Shown in pieces: positions 8,969 to 17,113 of a DNA stretch of 31,583 bases (position 1 is the stretch's first letter; every line of letters starts with the position of its first letter). Below the pieces are notes generated by a model. The model was given only the letters and a program-made list of their open reading frames with translations, searched no databases and was not told the origin of the DNA. The DNA comes from a virus. A program made the translations under genes and the position numbers. The DNA is taken from IMG/VR virus record IMGVR_UViG_3300031974_001397, positions 1 to 31,583 of that record, one strand, 5' to 3'.

Positions 8969-10162
8969 ATGGCTAAGTATTCAGCGCAGTTTTTACGGGC
9001 AATGACTCAGCCCTCATATCAAGAGGGTCTGTTTACTGCCGCTAAAGAGTTAGGTGGCTTACGTGGGCGATTAGATGAAGAGCGTCGTCAGGCAGAGCTT
9101 GAAAGGCAAGAAAAAGAAAAGCTTGCCAAGCAACGCCAGTATCAAGCTAACCTGCTTTCTTTGGGTGCCTCAGGTAAATTTGATCCTGAAATGTTAAAGG
9201 GCGCATTAGGTGGTGCGGCAGAGCTAGGGATGTCTCCTGCTGTTGCGGCTCAAGCTATCCAAGCAGGACAGGGATTTAGACCTAAGCCTCGTCTGACTGT
9301 AGATCAAAAAGAAAAGTTACTAGAAAACTTTACCGTTGAAAGCATTGCTGATTATGAAAGAACGGGAAATACAGCCTCTTTTGTAAGGCGACAAACTCTT
9401 CCTGATTATGTTTATGAAACAAAAAATGTAGCTGACCCAGAATCAGGAATAACAAACATAGTTAGATTCGCTTATGACAAAAACAGCGCTAATCCGTCAG
9501 TTCCTGTTTTTGAAAATGTAATAGGCCGCGCTCCCTCTGATGGCGGAGCAGACGCAACAAAATCAATAAGCCAGATGCTTAAAGATTCAGGGTTTGATGC
9601 TGACCTTTCAACAGATGACGGCATAAGGGCGGCAAGAAATTACGCTCTCATTGAGCTTGAGAACGCCTCTCTTGGAAAAGAGCTTGGAGATATGCTTGAA
9701 GCTAGACAGCCTCTAGGCTTGGCTGATTCTTTTAAGCTTTTAGAGGTAGATCCTGCCGTAGCAACAGCAAGAACAGATTTGTTTGATATTGAAAAATATC
9801 GCGCACTTGAGCAGATAACTGAAGCAGATGTTGCTGGTCTTACATCTTTAAAGGAGCGACTCCTTACAAACCTAGCACCTAATGATGTTAAAGCTGTTCA
9901 AGAGCTTGGAAGATTTAGGTCTGACGATGAAGTCATTGACTTAATTAAAAAGTTTACGACTCGAGTATTTGTGGGCGGCCTTGATAAAGAAACAAGGGCT
10001 GAATACAACCAAATTATTGATGTGTTAGAAGCGGCCTCTAAAAGCAGAATTATTAATAGCGCAAGACGAATGATGCTGGTAACTCCATCTAGTAAGGAAC
10101 AGAAGGCATTACAAAATATAATTGATGTTTATGGTGGAAATACCGGACGGGTGATCGACTAA
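8969..10162 (+). CDS. Internal virion-type protein, 397 aa
   Basis: Starts at ATG 8969 after a strong AAGGAG (8958-8963), ten bases after the previous stop. Residues about 1-60 are a charged helix (EERRQAELERQEKEKLAK) predicted as coiled coil. Next comes an Ala-rich helical region, then a mixed domain. It ends in TAATG overlap with the following gene. I recognise no family. Its position in a run of large proteins after the tail genes and its helical composition suggest an ejected core protein, as in T7 gp14/15/16 or P22 gp7/16/20, but no homology is visible by eye. Confidence 0.6.
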   Translation: MAKYSAQFLRAMTQPSYQEGLFTAAKELGGLRGRLDEERRQAELERQEKEKLAKQRQYQANLLSLGASGKFDPEMLKGALGGAAELGMSPAVAAQAIQAGQGFRPKPRLTVDQKEKLLENFTVESIADYERTGNTASFVRRQTLPDYVYETKNVADPESGITNIVRFAYDKNSANPSVPVFENVIGRAPSDGGADATKSISQMLKDSGFDADLSTDDGIRAARNYALIELENASLGKELGDMLEARQPLGLADSFKLLEVDPAVATARTDLFDIEKYRALEQITEADVAGLTSLKERLLTNLAPNDVKAVQELGRFRSDDEVIDLIKKFTTRVFVGGLDKETRAEYNQIIDVLEAASKSRIINSARRMMLVTPSSKEQKALQNIIDVYGGNTGRVID

Positions 10163-12924
10163 TGACAAAGAAGATTAGCAGGGTAGAGCTAGACAATGGC
10201 GAGGTTGTGTCTATAGAGCATCCAGAAGGGTGGACTGATCTTCAGATAACAAACTACGCCCTTCTTAATGCGCCACAAGCAAAGCGAACTAGCCAGCATG
10301 ATGCTTCTGGGCCAGCTAACAAAGATGATGAGATAACAATTTCTGATCTTGTTCAGCTAGGAATTGCAAGATTTGGAATTCAGTTTGTGCCTGATGTTTT
10401 CCTTATGAGTCCAGAAGAGTTTAGAAAAGACATGGACTTGGCGTTTTCTGGAAGAGAGCGAGAAACGATCATGCAGAGAGATGAAAGGCTGGCTAGAGAA
10501 TTTGCAGGAATACCTGCTGATATGCCACTAACTCTAACTCAAGAATTGTTTGCGGCTGGCGGTGACCCTCTTTCTTACATGGGGGTGAAAGCGCCTTTAA
10601 AAGTTGCAGGGGGCGTTGTTCAAAGACAGGTAGTTCCGTTTTTAAAAACCGCAATCCCTGCAATTACTAGTACAGCCGCTGGCTTGCTTGGAGGTATGAC
10701 TGCATCTCAGTTGGCCGCAGAAGCTGGCGCCGGCCCAATTACTCAGGAGATTGCCGCAATAACGGCTGGTGGCGTAGCAGGCGCAACAACCAATGTTGTT
10801 ACAGCACCAGCAATTATGACAGTAGGTAAAGTTGCGGGAGACCTGAAGACAAAACTTACTGGAGAAAAAACAGACATCTTTGGCCCCGCATCTGAAGCAA
10901 TGGCAAACAGCCAGGTTCGAGCAGAGATTAATAGAATTGCACAAACAACAAAGCCTGAAGAAGTGGTTCGTGCTGTTGATAATCTAGCATCACTTAAAGA
11001 AGAAATACCTGGATTAGAGATTGGCGGACTTGTTGGAGCGATGTCTGACAATCCTGTCGTTAGGGATTGGGTAAGAAAAACAACCCAAGCAAACAAAAGC
11101 TTCCAAAAAGAAATGGAAGAAATCTTGGTATCTGATGCAAAAAAATTATCTGAAAGATTTGAAACAATCGCAGGGAAGGTAACTGGCGAAGCGGAAGATT
11201 ACAGCGTTGCAAGAGCGCAGATGGAAAGTATTGCGCGAGAGTCATTTAAGGCCCAAGAGCTTGCCTCAATTAAGAAGTTTGAAAAGCAAAAAGAAAACAT
11301 TGATAAGGCGCTCGTTAAATTGTCTACACGGATAACGCCAGATGAAGATGCTGACTTGATATCCATCGGTGAAGCCGCTCAGAAGCTGTCTAGCAAGCGT
11401 GAGGCTTTAATTAGGGGAGAGGCTGATAAGCTTTATGACTCAACAAAAGCAATCGCTAATAGGATTACGCTAAACCCAGAGTTAGTTAGGGATGTTTACA
11501 GCCAGTTTAGAAACGTCAGATTGTCAGATGTGTTTGGGCCAAACAGTAAGGTTGGCGCACAGCTTGAAGCAAGGTGGATGCCGAGAGAAGTGGAAGGCAA
11601 AGTTACTGTACCTAAAGCTACAGGCACCGACGTAACATCCTTAAAAAAGGCTGTGAACACAGAAATTAACACCCTATCTAACAGAGCAAGAACTCCAGAG
11701 ATTGACCAAAGAATAGAGCGTTTATATAAAACGAAAGGTGTTGTTAACGATATGCTTGCGAAGATGAGGGCAACAGATCCTGAGTTTGTTGACTCTCTTG
11801 CTAACGCAGATAAGTTTTATTACGAACAGCTTGGCCTCCCTATGCGAGCGGAGGGCATGAAGGACTTTACCTCTCGCAGGTTTAAAGCCGAAGCCGCAGA
11901 AACTCTAATGAACTACGAAAAGGCTATGGACTACATTAACTTTGTTGGCGCAGAGGGAATGCCAGTAGTTCGCCACGCTATACGACTAAACGCAGAAAGG
12001 TCTGGGGTCATAGGGCCAGATGGAAACATTCAGCAGAATCAGCTAGGCAGGTTTGTTAGAAGAAACCAACGAATGATTCGTGAGTTCGGAATGGAGGCTG
12101 AGTTTGCAGACATTGCGGGAAGGCTTCGTACCATTAGAAACACTGAGGCGCGTCACCAAGAAGCATATAACGAAAGAGCTAAAGAGCTTTCTAATAGCTT
12201 CTTTAAGAGTATAGAGAACAACAATCTCAGCACTGTAGTTAACAAAATGAAGTCTAATCCTGGCGATAGAAAGCGCTATATAAGCGAGATCAATAAACTT
12301 GCCCCAAAGGAAAAAGAGATCATTATGTCTGGTTTAAGACAGGAGTTTCTTTCTCAGGGGCTTATGACCAAGGGGTCAATGCAGGAGTATGTAAACAGTA
12401 ATGTTGAGGCAGTAAGCGATATATTTGGCGCTGGCTATGCTCAGAACATCAATAAGCTTGCAGGTCTTAGGGATCTCATGGAGAACGTAAGCAAGACGCT
12501 CCTTGATTCTATGGGGTCATCCCCTGTTGTAGATACAGTTCAGGATGTTACCGGCGTTAGTACTGCTGAGTATCTTGGTACATTTAGAAACCAAATCCTT
12601 TCCCCAGAAAGGAAGGCAATTAACCTGGTAGCGAAGGCTTCTATAACAAAAGGCAGAGAGAAGTTCTATGTAAAGTCTGCCGAAATACTCAAAGACCCTG
12701 ATGTTGTTGAAAGACTAGCCAATCCTCCAAAAAGCGAGATGATGCAGTACGTTAGGGAGAAAGGGGTTGGTGCGATTGACTATATAAAAGACATCGGCAC
12801 TTTCTATACAGAAGCACTAAAAGGCACTGTAACCCTATCAACCTTAAAGGCTTTATACGCGGCTCAAGATATACCTGTTGAGCTACAGGAAGGGATTGAT
12901 CAGGAAAGAGCGGCGGCGCTTTAA
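10162..12924 (+). CDS. Large internal virion-type protein, 920 aa
   Basis: Begins at ATG 10162 sharing the A of the previous TAA. Residues about 1-35 form a small domain (R-V-E-L-D-N-G-E-V-V then W-T-D-L-Q-I-T-N-Y) of a kind seen at the N-terminus of other large podoviral internal proteins. Residues about 145-215 are hydrophobic and Ala/Gly-rich (AITSTAAGLLGGMTAS; AAITAGGVAGATTNVV), suited to membrane insertion. From about 290 on it is long, charged and helical. I see no lytic transglycosylase motif. It is the last gene of the rightward late block, and its TAA overlaps the stop of the convergent NinG-like gene. DNA-ejection function is inferred. Confidence 0.6.
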   Translation: MTKKISRVELDNGEVVSIEHPEGWTDLQITNYALLNAPQAKRTSQHDASGPANKDDEITISDLVQLGIARFGIQFVPDVFLMSPEEFRKDMDLAFSGRERETIMQRDERLAREFAGIPADMPLTLTQELFAAGGDPLSYMGVKAPLKVAGGVVQRQVVPFLKTAIPAITSTAAGLLGGMTASQLAAEAGAGPITQEIAAITAGGVAGATTNVVTAPAIMTVGKVAGDLKTKLTGEKTDIFGPASEAMANSQVRAEINRIAQTTKPEEVVRAVDNLASLKEEIPGLEIGGLVGAMSDNPVVRDWVRKTTQANKSFQKEMEEILVSDAKKLSERFETIAGKVTGEAEDYSVARAQMESIARESFKAQELASIKKFEKQKENIDKALVKLSTRITPDEDADLISIGEAAQKLSSKREALIRGEADKLYDSTKAIANRITLNPELVRDVYSQFRNVRLSDVFGPNSKVGAQLEARWMPREVEGKVTVPKATGTDVTSLKKAVNTEINTLSNRARTPEIDQRIERLYKTKGVVNDMLAKMRATDPEFVDSLANADKFYYEQLGLPMRAEGMKDFTSRRFKAEAAETLMNYEKAMDYINFVGAEGMPVVRHAIRLNAERSGVIGPDGNIQQNQLGRFVRRNQRMIREFGMEAEFADIAGRLRTIRNTEARHQEAYNERAKELSNSFFKSIENNNLSTVVNKMKSNPGDRKRYISEINKLAPKEKEIIMSGLRQEFLSQGLMTKGSMQEYVNSNVEAVSDIFGAGYAQNINKLAGLRDLMENVSKTLLDSMGSSPVVDTVQDVTGVSTAEYLGTFRNQILSPERKAINLVAKASITKGREKFYVKSAEILKDPDVVERLANPPKSEMMQYVREKGVGAIDYIKDIGTFYTEALKGTVTLSTLKALYAAQDIPVELQEGIDQERAAAL

Positions 12925-13346
12925 TCCCAGCTAACAAACTCTAACCAACCTGCTACCCCTGAGGCTCGTTCGTTCTCCATACGTGCGGCCTCAGTTTTAT
13001 AGTGTTTAGCGATCAGCTTCTGTTCCTTGTTCATCCTCTTGCCAAGGTTGATGTCCTCTGCCTTTTCCCTAATCAACTCCAAGGCACCTTCGCCATAGGT
13101 GTCAATATAGTGACGTACAAAGTAATCGGGGTTGCTACCGTACTTCTGGTGACAGCCGTAGCAGTGAGCAAAGGCATTCATTGCATCGTACCGGATACCC
13201 TTCTTTGATCGGCTGAAGTAGTGAGAGCAGTGTAGTCCAACACTGTTTGACTCGTACTGTGCGCCACACCCCTGGCACTTGAAGTCATTGCGTAGCCTGA
13301 CGCATCTACTGAACCAATGATCTGCCGCTGTTCTTTTTAACTTCAT
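12921..13346 (-). CDS. NinG/Rap-like recombination nuclease
   Basis: 141 residues. I chose the ATG at 13346 because GGAG with an 8-base spacer precedes it; a TTG eight codons upstream would overlap the preceding gene. Paired Cys/His motifs fit the zinc-binding core of NinG (lambda Rap) proteins: C-x-x-C-G at about 24-28, L-H-C-S-H-Y-F-S-R at 38-46, and A-H-C-Y-G-C-H-Q-K at 60-68. Rap cleaves branched recombination intermediates such as Holliday junctions and D-loops. At 141 aa it is shorter than lambda NinG (about 200 aa), like many marine phage versions. The NinB-like gene and the annealing protein nearby support a recombination role. Confidence 0.75.
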   Translation of the reverse strand: MKLKRTAADHWFSRCVRLRNDFKCQGCGAQYESNSVGLHCSHYFSRSKKGIRYDAMNAFAHCYGCHQKYGSNPDYFVRHYIDTYGEGALELIREKAEDINLGKRMNKEQKLIAKHYKTEAARMENERASGVAGWLEFVSWD

Positions 13347-13359
13347 CTTGATCTCCAAG

Positions 13360-14109
13360 CTATATTTCAAACGATAGCTGTACGTCTACCCTGTCTCTTT
13401 CCTCATCCCAATGCAGTGCGCTGGCTGAGTTAATAGACTCTATTCTTTCCACCAGAATGCTCGCTCTGGTCTCTTTTGATTTCGGGCTATACGATCCAGC
13501 CCATTTGCTATCTATCCCTATGTTTCTTGCTACGTTTGTGGAGTCTGCACTCGACAAAGGAAGGTACTTAAACACGGACTTGTTAAGCATTCTAAGACCA
13601 TGAAGCTTTGCTATTGGCTGTCCGTTGTCATCAACCACATGGCGTATAACGTCTCTCATTCTGCTGACGCACTTACCAGGATTTCGTACATCGTATTCGC
13701 CGCATGATCCAATAGCGACTCTGGGGTATGTATTGCATAGTCTTATAAACCGATCTTCTGGTTCATTCATATGCCATACAGGGACACCAACATAGTTACC
13801 GTGAGGCCATGCCGCCAGCAACTCATCGTTTGCCTGAGAGCCTCCATCAATTACGTCGGGTATGATTGCAAAGTCAAAGCGAGGATGATTCTTCCAGCGA
13901 TCAATAAACTCATAATATCCAGACCAGTCGATAGGCTCCCCTGTTTTCCAGAAAGTAAATGCTCCGTTATCTAAACCAAAAGACTGGCAAATCTCCGTAG
14001 CAAGACCGAGCTGATCTGGCCTAGCAAAGCTAACGAAGGCGTGTCTACTCTTCCATGCTCTGATCGCACAGGTGTCTGGTGTTATTGGGCCTCCATGATA
14101 GTGAATCAT
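13360..14109 (-). CDS. DpdA/TGT-like guanine transglycosylase candidate
   Basis: 249 residues. The motif order fits the tRNA-guanine transglycosylase fold used by phage DpdA enzymes, which swap guanine in DNA for a 7-deazaguanine. LDNGAF (46-51) aligns with the TGT DSGGFQ loop, D47 being the candidate general acid/base. AIIPDVID (81-88) and VPVWHMNE (109-116) are barrel strands. VAIGSCGE (131-138) and LHGLRML (169-175) precede LSSADSTNVARN (185-196), which mirrors the TGT nucleophile segment (FDCVLPTRNAR), making D189 the candidate nucleophile. The Cys3-His zinc site of tRNA-type TGT is not evident. GAGGATCTATC precedes the ATG, and the start overlaps the upstream stop. No preQ0 synthesis genes are in the window, so any deazaguanine would come from the host or from outside this window. 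Confidence 0.6.
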   Translation of the reverse strand: MIHYHGGPITPDTCAIRAWKSRHAFVSFARPDQLGLATEICQSFGLDNGAFTFWKTGEPIDWSGYYEFIDRWKNHPRFDFAIIPDVIDGGSQANDELLAAWPHGNYVGVPVWHMNEPEDRFIRLCNTYPRVAIGSCGEYDVRNPGKCVSRMRDVIRHVVDDNGQPIAKLHGLRMLNKSVFKYLPLSSADSTNVARNIGIDSKWAGSYSPKSKETRASILVERIESINSASALHWDEERDRVDVQLSFEI

Positions 14110-14372
14110 GATAGATCCTCATCCTGTTCGCTTCTTACTGTCCTTATAAAAAAGCCGTGATGGTAAGCTTCCAGCGTTTGCTTCTCGCCAAAGCTTTGAA
14201 ACAAAGCATCGGCCAAATCTTCTTGGTATCCAGAGGTCATGCTTTCGGTTCTGGTTTGAATATCGAATACATTAATCATTCGATGCGACTCAATCGTTAA
14301 CAGGTAACGAATTGGAACTCCATTGTCTGGGCATTCCGCATAAAAAACGTGCTTATAAAAATTCTTATTCAT
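14106..14372 (-). CDS. Hypothetical 88-aa protein
   Basis: Starts at ATG 14372 (overlapping the upstream TGA as ATGA) with AGGA about 9 bases ahead, and ends overlapping the start of the transglycosylase candidate. The N-terminal half is beta-like (KHVFYAECPDNGVPIRYLLT), followed by an acidic helical part and a HHGFFIRTV strand. No family recognised. Translational coupling on both sides puts it in the DNA-metabolism operon. A role as accessory to recombination or base modification is possible, but nothing in the sequence shows it. Confidence 0.7.
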   Translation of the reverse strand: MNKNFYKHVFYAECPDNGVPIRYLLTIESHRMINVFDIQTRTESMTSGYQEDLADALFQSFGEKQTLEAYHHGFFIRTVRSEQDEDLS

Positions 14373-14794
14373 TTCAATTCATCCTTTAGTTGTTGAGGGA
14401 ATGGCACATAGATCTGCTTGTTCTCTGAGAGCCATCTGATTAGCACCTCAGCGGTCTCTGATAGCTCAGCAGGGGTAAGCTTGGTGGTAGTCTCTTTGTT
14501 GAACATGGCCTTTGCAGTGGGCTTGTAGAGCATCTCCTTTACCAGTACCTCAGTAAACGGTATCTCAAAGTTATCACTGAAGGGATGTCGTACCCAGTAG
14601 CCAGCATCGTTTAGCTCAATAGCTATCTGCCTGAACCACAAGTGCATGGCGTTGTTCTGCCGGTCACTACGTGTGGTGTCCTTGATCGAGTACATGATGT
14701 GCTTGCCATCCTCGTACTGCTTTTGCACGAAGCTAATAAAGAACTTCAGTTTGTTTTTGTTATCGACTATCCAGCGATGTGCAGAGTCTGTCAT
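14369..14794 (-). CDS. NinB/Orf-like recombination protein candidate
   Basis: 141 residues, ATG 14794 preceded by TGGAGATGAT. The central motif T-R-S-D-R-Q-N-N-A-M-H-L-W (41-53) resembles the R-S-x-x-Q-N-x-x-(M/L)-x-x-W signature of NinB (lambda Orf) proteins. The C-terminus ends in a helix plus Y-V-P-F-P, as in many phage NinB-like proteins. Lambda Orf binds ssDNA and SSB and helps recombinases load. Same-operon linkage to a NinG-like gene, the classic nin-region partner, supports the call. The N-terminal 35 residues are unlike Orf, so the assignment is moderate. Confidence 0.5.
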   Translation of the reverse strand: MTDSAHRWIVDNKNKLKFFISFVQKQYEDGKHIMYSIKDTTRSDRQNNAMHLWFRQIAIELNDAGYWVRHPFSDNFEIPFTEVLVKEMLYKPTAKAMFNKETTTKLTPAELSETAEVLIRWLSENKQIYVPFPQQLKDELK

Positions 14795-14939
14795 ATCATC
14801 TCCATTCAGTTTGCCCAGTTTGCCCAGTTTGCCCAGAAATCCCCCAATGCCCTTGTTTTAGGGGGCGGGTTGAGTGCCCGAACCTAGGGGTGGGGGGTTA
14901 AACTTGGGCTTCAGGGGCAGACGGGGCATTCTGGGCATT
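14795..14939. other. Repeat-bearing G/C-run gap; possible replication or control site
   Basis: The largest gap inside the minus-strand DNA-metabolism operon. From its left end it holds the TTTGCCCAG tandem array, then runs of C and G (CCCCC, GGGGGCGGG, GGGGTGGGGGG), then two tandem copies of GGGCATTCT (14924-14941) that run into the stop of the next gene. The two repeat families share GGGCA when read in opposite directions, so the gap is flanked by short inverted arrays. Such iteron-like arrangements occur in phage origins and operators. No hairpin with a T-run, hence no clear terminator, was seen. Confidence 0.4.
14807..14836. repeat. Tandem 9-bp repeat (TTTGCCCAG) x3
   Basis: Three perfect head-to-tail copies of TTTGCCCAG (14810-14836), preceded by a partial CAG, lie directly upstream of the NinB-like gene in a 145-bp non-coding gap. 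Read on the minus strand the unit is CTGGGCAAA. The rest of the gap is unusually G/C-run-rich. Confidence 0.95.
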
Positions 14940-14941
14940 CT
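14924..14941. repeat. Tandem 9-bp repeat (GGGCATTCT) x2
   Basis: Two perfect adjacent copies of GGGCATTCT overlap by two bases the TAG of the adjacent minus-strand gene. They face the TTTGCCCAG array across the gap. Confidence 0.9.
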
Positions 14942-15182
14942 ACTCATCCTCATCATCGTAAAAGTAATTTGCATGCCATCTTGATTGACGAAATTCTTCC
15001 TCCGACTCCTCTAAGCCTTCAGCAAAAGTAAGCCACATACATTTAGCTTCAGTTTTAGCTTCGAGATAAATGTCATCAAGAGGCATTGATGGTTTTGCTT
15101 TAAGCAAAATATCAACCGCCTTTAGGTAGAACCTTTCTCTCTCTTTTCTATACGCTAATAAAATTTCATCGTTACGCTTCAT
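14940..15182 (-). CDS. Hypothetical 80-aa charged helical protein
   Basis: I chose ATG 15182 because AAGGAGAGAAGC precedes it; an upstream in-frame start at 15227 would overlap the ATPase gene by 35 bases. The protein is helical and charged (ILLAYRKERERFYLKAVDILL), with W at about 50 and a strongly acidic C-terminus ending DDEDE. No family recognised. It lies 10 bases downstream of the ATPase stop, so the two are probably co-expressed. The acidic tail could mimic DNA or dock on a partner; that is speculation. Confidence 0.7.
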   Translation of the reverse strand: MKRNDEILLAYRKERERFYLKAVDILLKAKPSMPLDDIYLEAKTEAKCMWLTFAEGLEESEEEFRQSRWHANYFYDDEDE

Positions 15183-15192
15183 GCTTCTCTCC

Positions 15193-16347
15193 TTACATTG
15201 GGTTCCATCGGTAATACTTCTTGCCATGTGCGCCTTTGCGCTCCAGCGTTAGGTTGTTTCCTTTCAGTAGGTCGATGCAGTTACGAAGCATCTTCTTTGT
15301 ACAGCCGTTAGGATTCACCTCATGGTCACTCAGCAGATCAAACAACTCGGACTGCGCCCATAGCTTTCCTTCTTTCATAACACTACTCAGCAGGATGTAC
15401 TCATCCTCGTACTTGGACAGAGCCTTACCAATATTGATCTGGCCTCTCTGCTTTTCCTTTAACTCGCTGATGTCATCGGTACTCATGAACTGCACAGAAT
15501 CCACGGACTCTTCGTAGTGAACAACTGCGCTAGTTTGCTTGTACTTGAATCCACCCTCGAAGCTGATCTGGCTCCGATCCTTTTCATTGATTACTAAAAG
15601 TTCTTGATAGGCGGCGAACTTATCGTTCACTGGGTCAAGGCCAAACATATTGTCTACGTCTGACTTTAGATCCCCTACACCTTCGTAGATCAAGCGACCG
15701 TCCATACTTCGGTGCTTGTTGCAGTGGCCCAACAGGATGACCGTACCACCTGCCGCCGCGAACTCACGAAAGACGTGTAGCACCTCCCGCATATCCCCCT
15801 TGTTCAGCACCGGCGCGAACTTCTTGAGGGTGTCACAGATGACGATCTTGCCATCGGCATGACCCTCTTCGCGTATCGCACTGAGTAGGCGTAATGCATC
15901 TTCGGTGTTTCTCAGTAAAGGATCTGGCGAGTTAGCCAAGGTGATCATGGTCATCCCGTGCTTCCTGCCCATCTTCGCCTTCTGGAGTACACCCTTAGCG
16001 CCGTCGTCTTCGTTGAAATAGATTACATCGGAGCCTTTTATCAGGTTATTCCGAATGCTCTGGAAGAGGTTGCCCAGTATCCATACCGTCTTACCTGCGC
16101 CACTAGGTGCGTACACAAGGGTGACTGTGCCGGTTGTAATCATGCCTGGAATCACGTCCCGCTCTTTGGCAAGGCGCTCTTCCATCTCCTCGATGCGGTC
16201 ATTAACTGCCGCGAACATAAGTTTTGATAGTGCTGTAGACGTTCCGTTTTGGTGGGTGGCTCCGTTGATATTCGGGGTGGGTATTTGAGTGGGGTTTACT
16301 TGGATTTTATTGAGTTCTTCGCAGTACATTGCCCAATCATCTTGCAT
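15193..16347 (-). CDS. RecA-fold ATPase, RepA/DnaB-type helicase candidate
   Basis: 384 residues, ATG 16347 after AAAAAAGGAGACACCA. Walker A is APSGAGKT (80-87), Walker B KIVICD (167-172), followed by GTVILLGHCNKHR (201-213), the sensor strand of RecA-superfamily hexamers. This matches AAA_25/RepA-type helicases, which unwind DNA at phage and plasmid origins. The C-terminal 90 residues look like a winged helix (W-A-Q-S-E-L-F-D-L-L-S near 327, then K-K-M-L-R-N-C-I-D-L-L) suited to DNA or origin binding. It is the first gene of the leftward operon, divergent from the annealing protein. A Sak4-like recombinase is a less likely alternative because Sak4 is smaller. Confidence 0.75.
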   Translation of the reverse strand: MQDDWAMYCEELNKIQVNPTQIPTPNINGATHQNGTSTALSKLMFAAVNDRIEEMEERLAKERDVIPGMITTGTVTLVYAPSGAGKTVWILGNLFQSIRNNLIKGSDVIYFNEDDGAKGVLQKAKMGRKHGMTMITLANSPDPLLRNTEDALRLLSAIREEGHADGKIVICDTLKKFAPVLNKGDMREVLHVFREFAAAGGTVILLGHCNKHRSMDGRLIYEGVGDLKSDVDNMFGLDPVNDKFAAYQELLVINEKDRSQISFEGGFKYKQTSAVVHYEESVDSVQFMSTDDISELKEKQRGQINIGKALSKYEDEYILLSSVMKEGKLWAQSELFDLLSDHEVNPNGCTKKMLRNCIDLLKGNNLTLERKGAHGKKYYRWNPM

Positions 16348-16507
16348 TGGTGTCTCCTTTTTTGTCCCAGAAAGCCTTTAACTTTGGCCTAGTTTTGCCC
16401 AACTGTCAAACATGATCTGACTGCTGTTACAAATGTTTACAGATGTTTACATCTTTATACAACTTTAGTACACTACATTGCATCTCAACACAACAAAGGA
16501 GAGAGAG
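16348..16507. promoter_or_regulatory. Divergent control region between ATPase and annealing protein
   Basis: 160 bp separating divergently transcribed genes. Rightward: TTTACA (16446-16451), 17-bp spacer, TACACT (16469-16474), then AAAGGAGAGAGAG before ATG 16508; this is a reasonable sigma70-type promoter (5/6 and 4/6 matches). Leftward: a perfect TTGACA on the minus strand (16409-16404) but only a weak -10. Two direct copies of ATGTTTACA start exactly 10 bp apart (16433-16441 and 16443-16451), and GATGTTTACATC (16442-16453) is a near-palindrome covering the rightward -35. This looks like an operator for coordinated control of both DNA-metabolism operons. Confidence 0.5.
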
Positions 16508-17113
16508 ATGACAGGAACCGTCAAGATTCATGGCAAGGAATACAAGACTGTAGCCTTGCGTATTCAGGAGTTCAGGGAGAAGCATCCCGACTTTACTATT
16601 CAGACAGAGCTGGTTGAGGCTAACGACACCTTGGTCGTCATGAAGGCCACGATATCTGCCGGTGGCATGGTCATTGCTACAGGCTATGCCGAAGAGGTTA
16701 GAACAGCCAGCAAGATCAACCGCACCTCAGCGTTAGAGAATGCAGAGACCAGCGCAGTAGGAAGAGCCTTAGCGTTCTTCGGATTGGGTGGCTCTGAAAT
16801 AGCTTCAGCGGATGAGGTAGCCAACGCTATCCAACAGCAAAACAATCAGGGTTCTAGCGAAGAAGTAGAAAAGTTGATGGCTCATAACGAAGCATGGCGC
16901 AACAACTCAGCCTCGATTTACTTCATCAAGGAATACATCAATATGGATGAGCCTAAGTGGGACAACATTGCTGAAGCATGGGGTGAGATTTCAACCGAAG
17001 ACAAGCAAGCCTTGTGGCTGGCTCCTTCAAAGGGCGGGGTATTTACTACGGCTGAACGTGCCGCGCTCAAATCCGATGAGTTCAATGCCGCACGTAAAGT
17101 AATGGGAGAGTAA
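16508..17113 (+). CDS. Erf/Rad52-type single-strand annealing protein candidate
   Basis: 201 residues. ATG 16508 is preceded by AAAGGAGAGAGAG; a start ten codons upstream has no such site. The core E-F-R-E-K-H-P-D-F (21-29), I-A-T-G-Y-A-E-E (56-63), then N-R-T-S-A-L-E-N-A-E-T-S-A-V-G-R-A-L-A (71-89) and G-G-S-E-I-A-S-A-D-E-V (94-104) matches a widespread phage family with an Erf/Sak-like G-R-A-L-A signature. Members anneal complementary ssDNA in phage recombination and end repair. The C-terminal half (about 115-201) is a separate helical part, perhaps for partner binding. The SSB-like small gene next door and the nin-type genes opposite fit. Confidence 0.6.
   Translation: MTGTVKIHGKEYKTVALRIQEFREKHPDFTIQTELVEANDTLVVMKATISAGGMVIATGYAEEVRTASKINRTSALENAETSAVGRALAFFGLGGSEIASADEVANAIQQQNNQGSSEEVEKLMAHNEAWRNNSASIYFIKEYINMDEPKWDNIAEAWGEISTEDKQALWLAPSKGGVFTTAERAALKSDEFNAARKVMGE

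Noticed and set aside
14642-14887. Plus-strand frames antisense to the NinB-like gene
   Set aside because: They include the translated 9-bp repeat (F-A-Q periodicity) and run opposite to a better supported gene.
14850-14918. G-quadruplex or terminator in the G/C-run gap
   Set aside because: Runs are unevenly spaced on mixed strands, and no stem is followed by a T-run; insufficient support.
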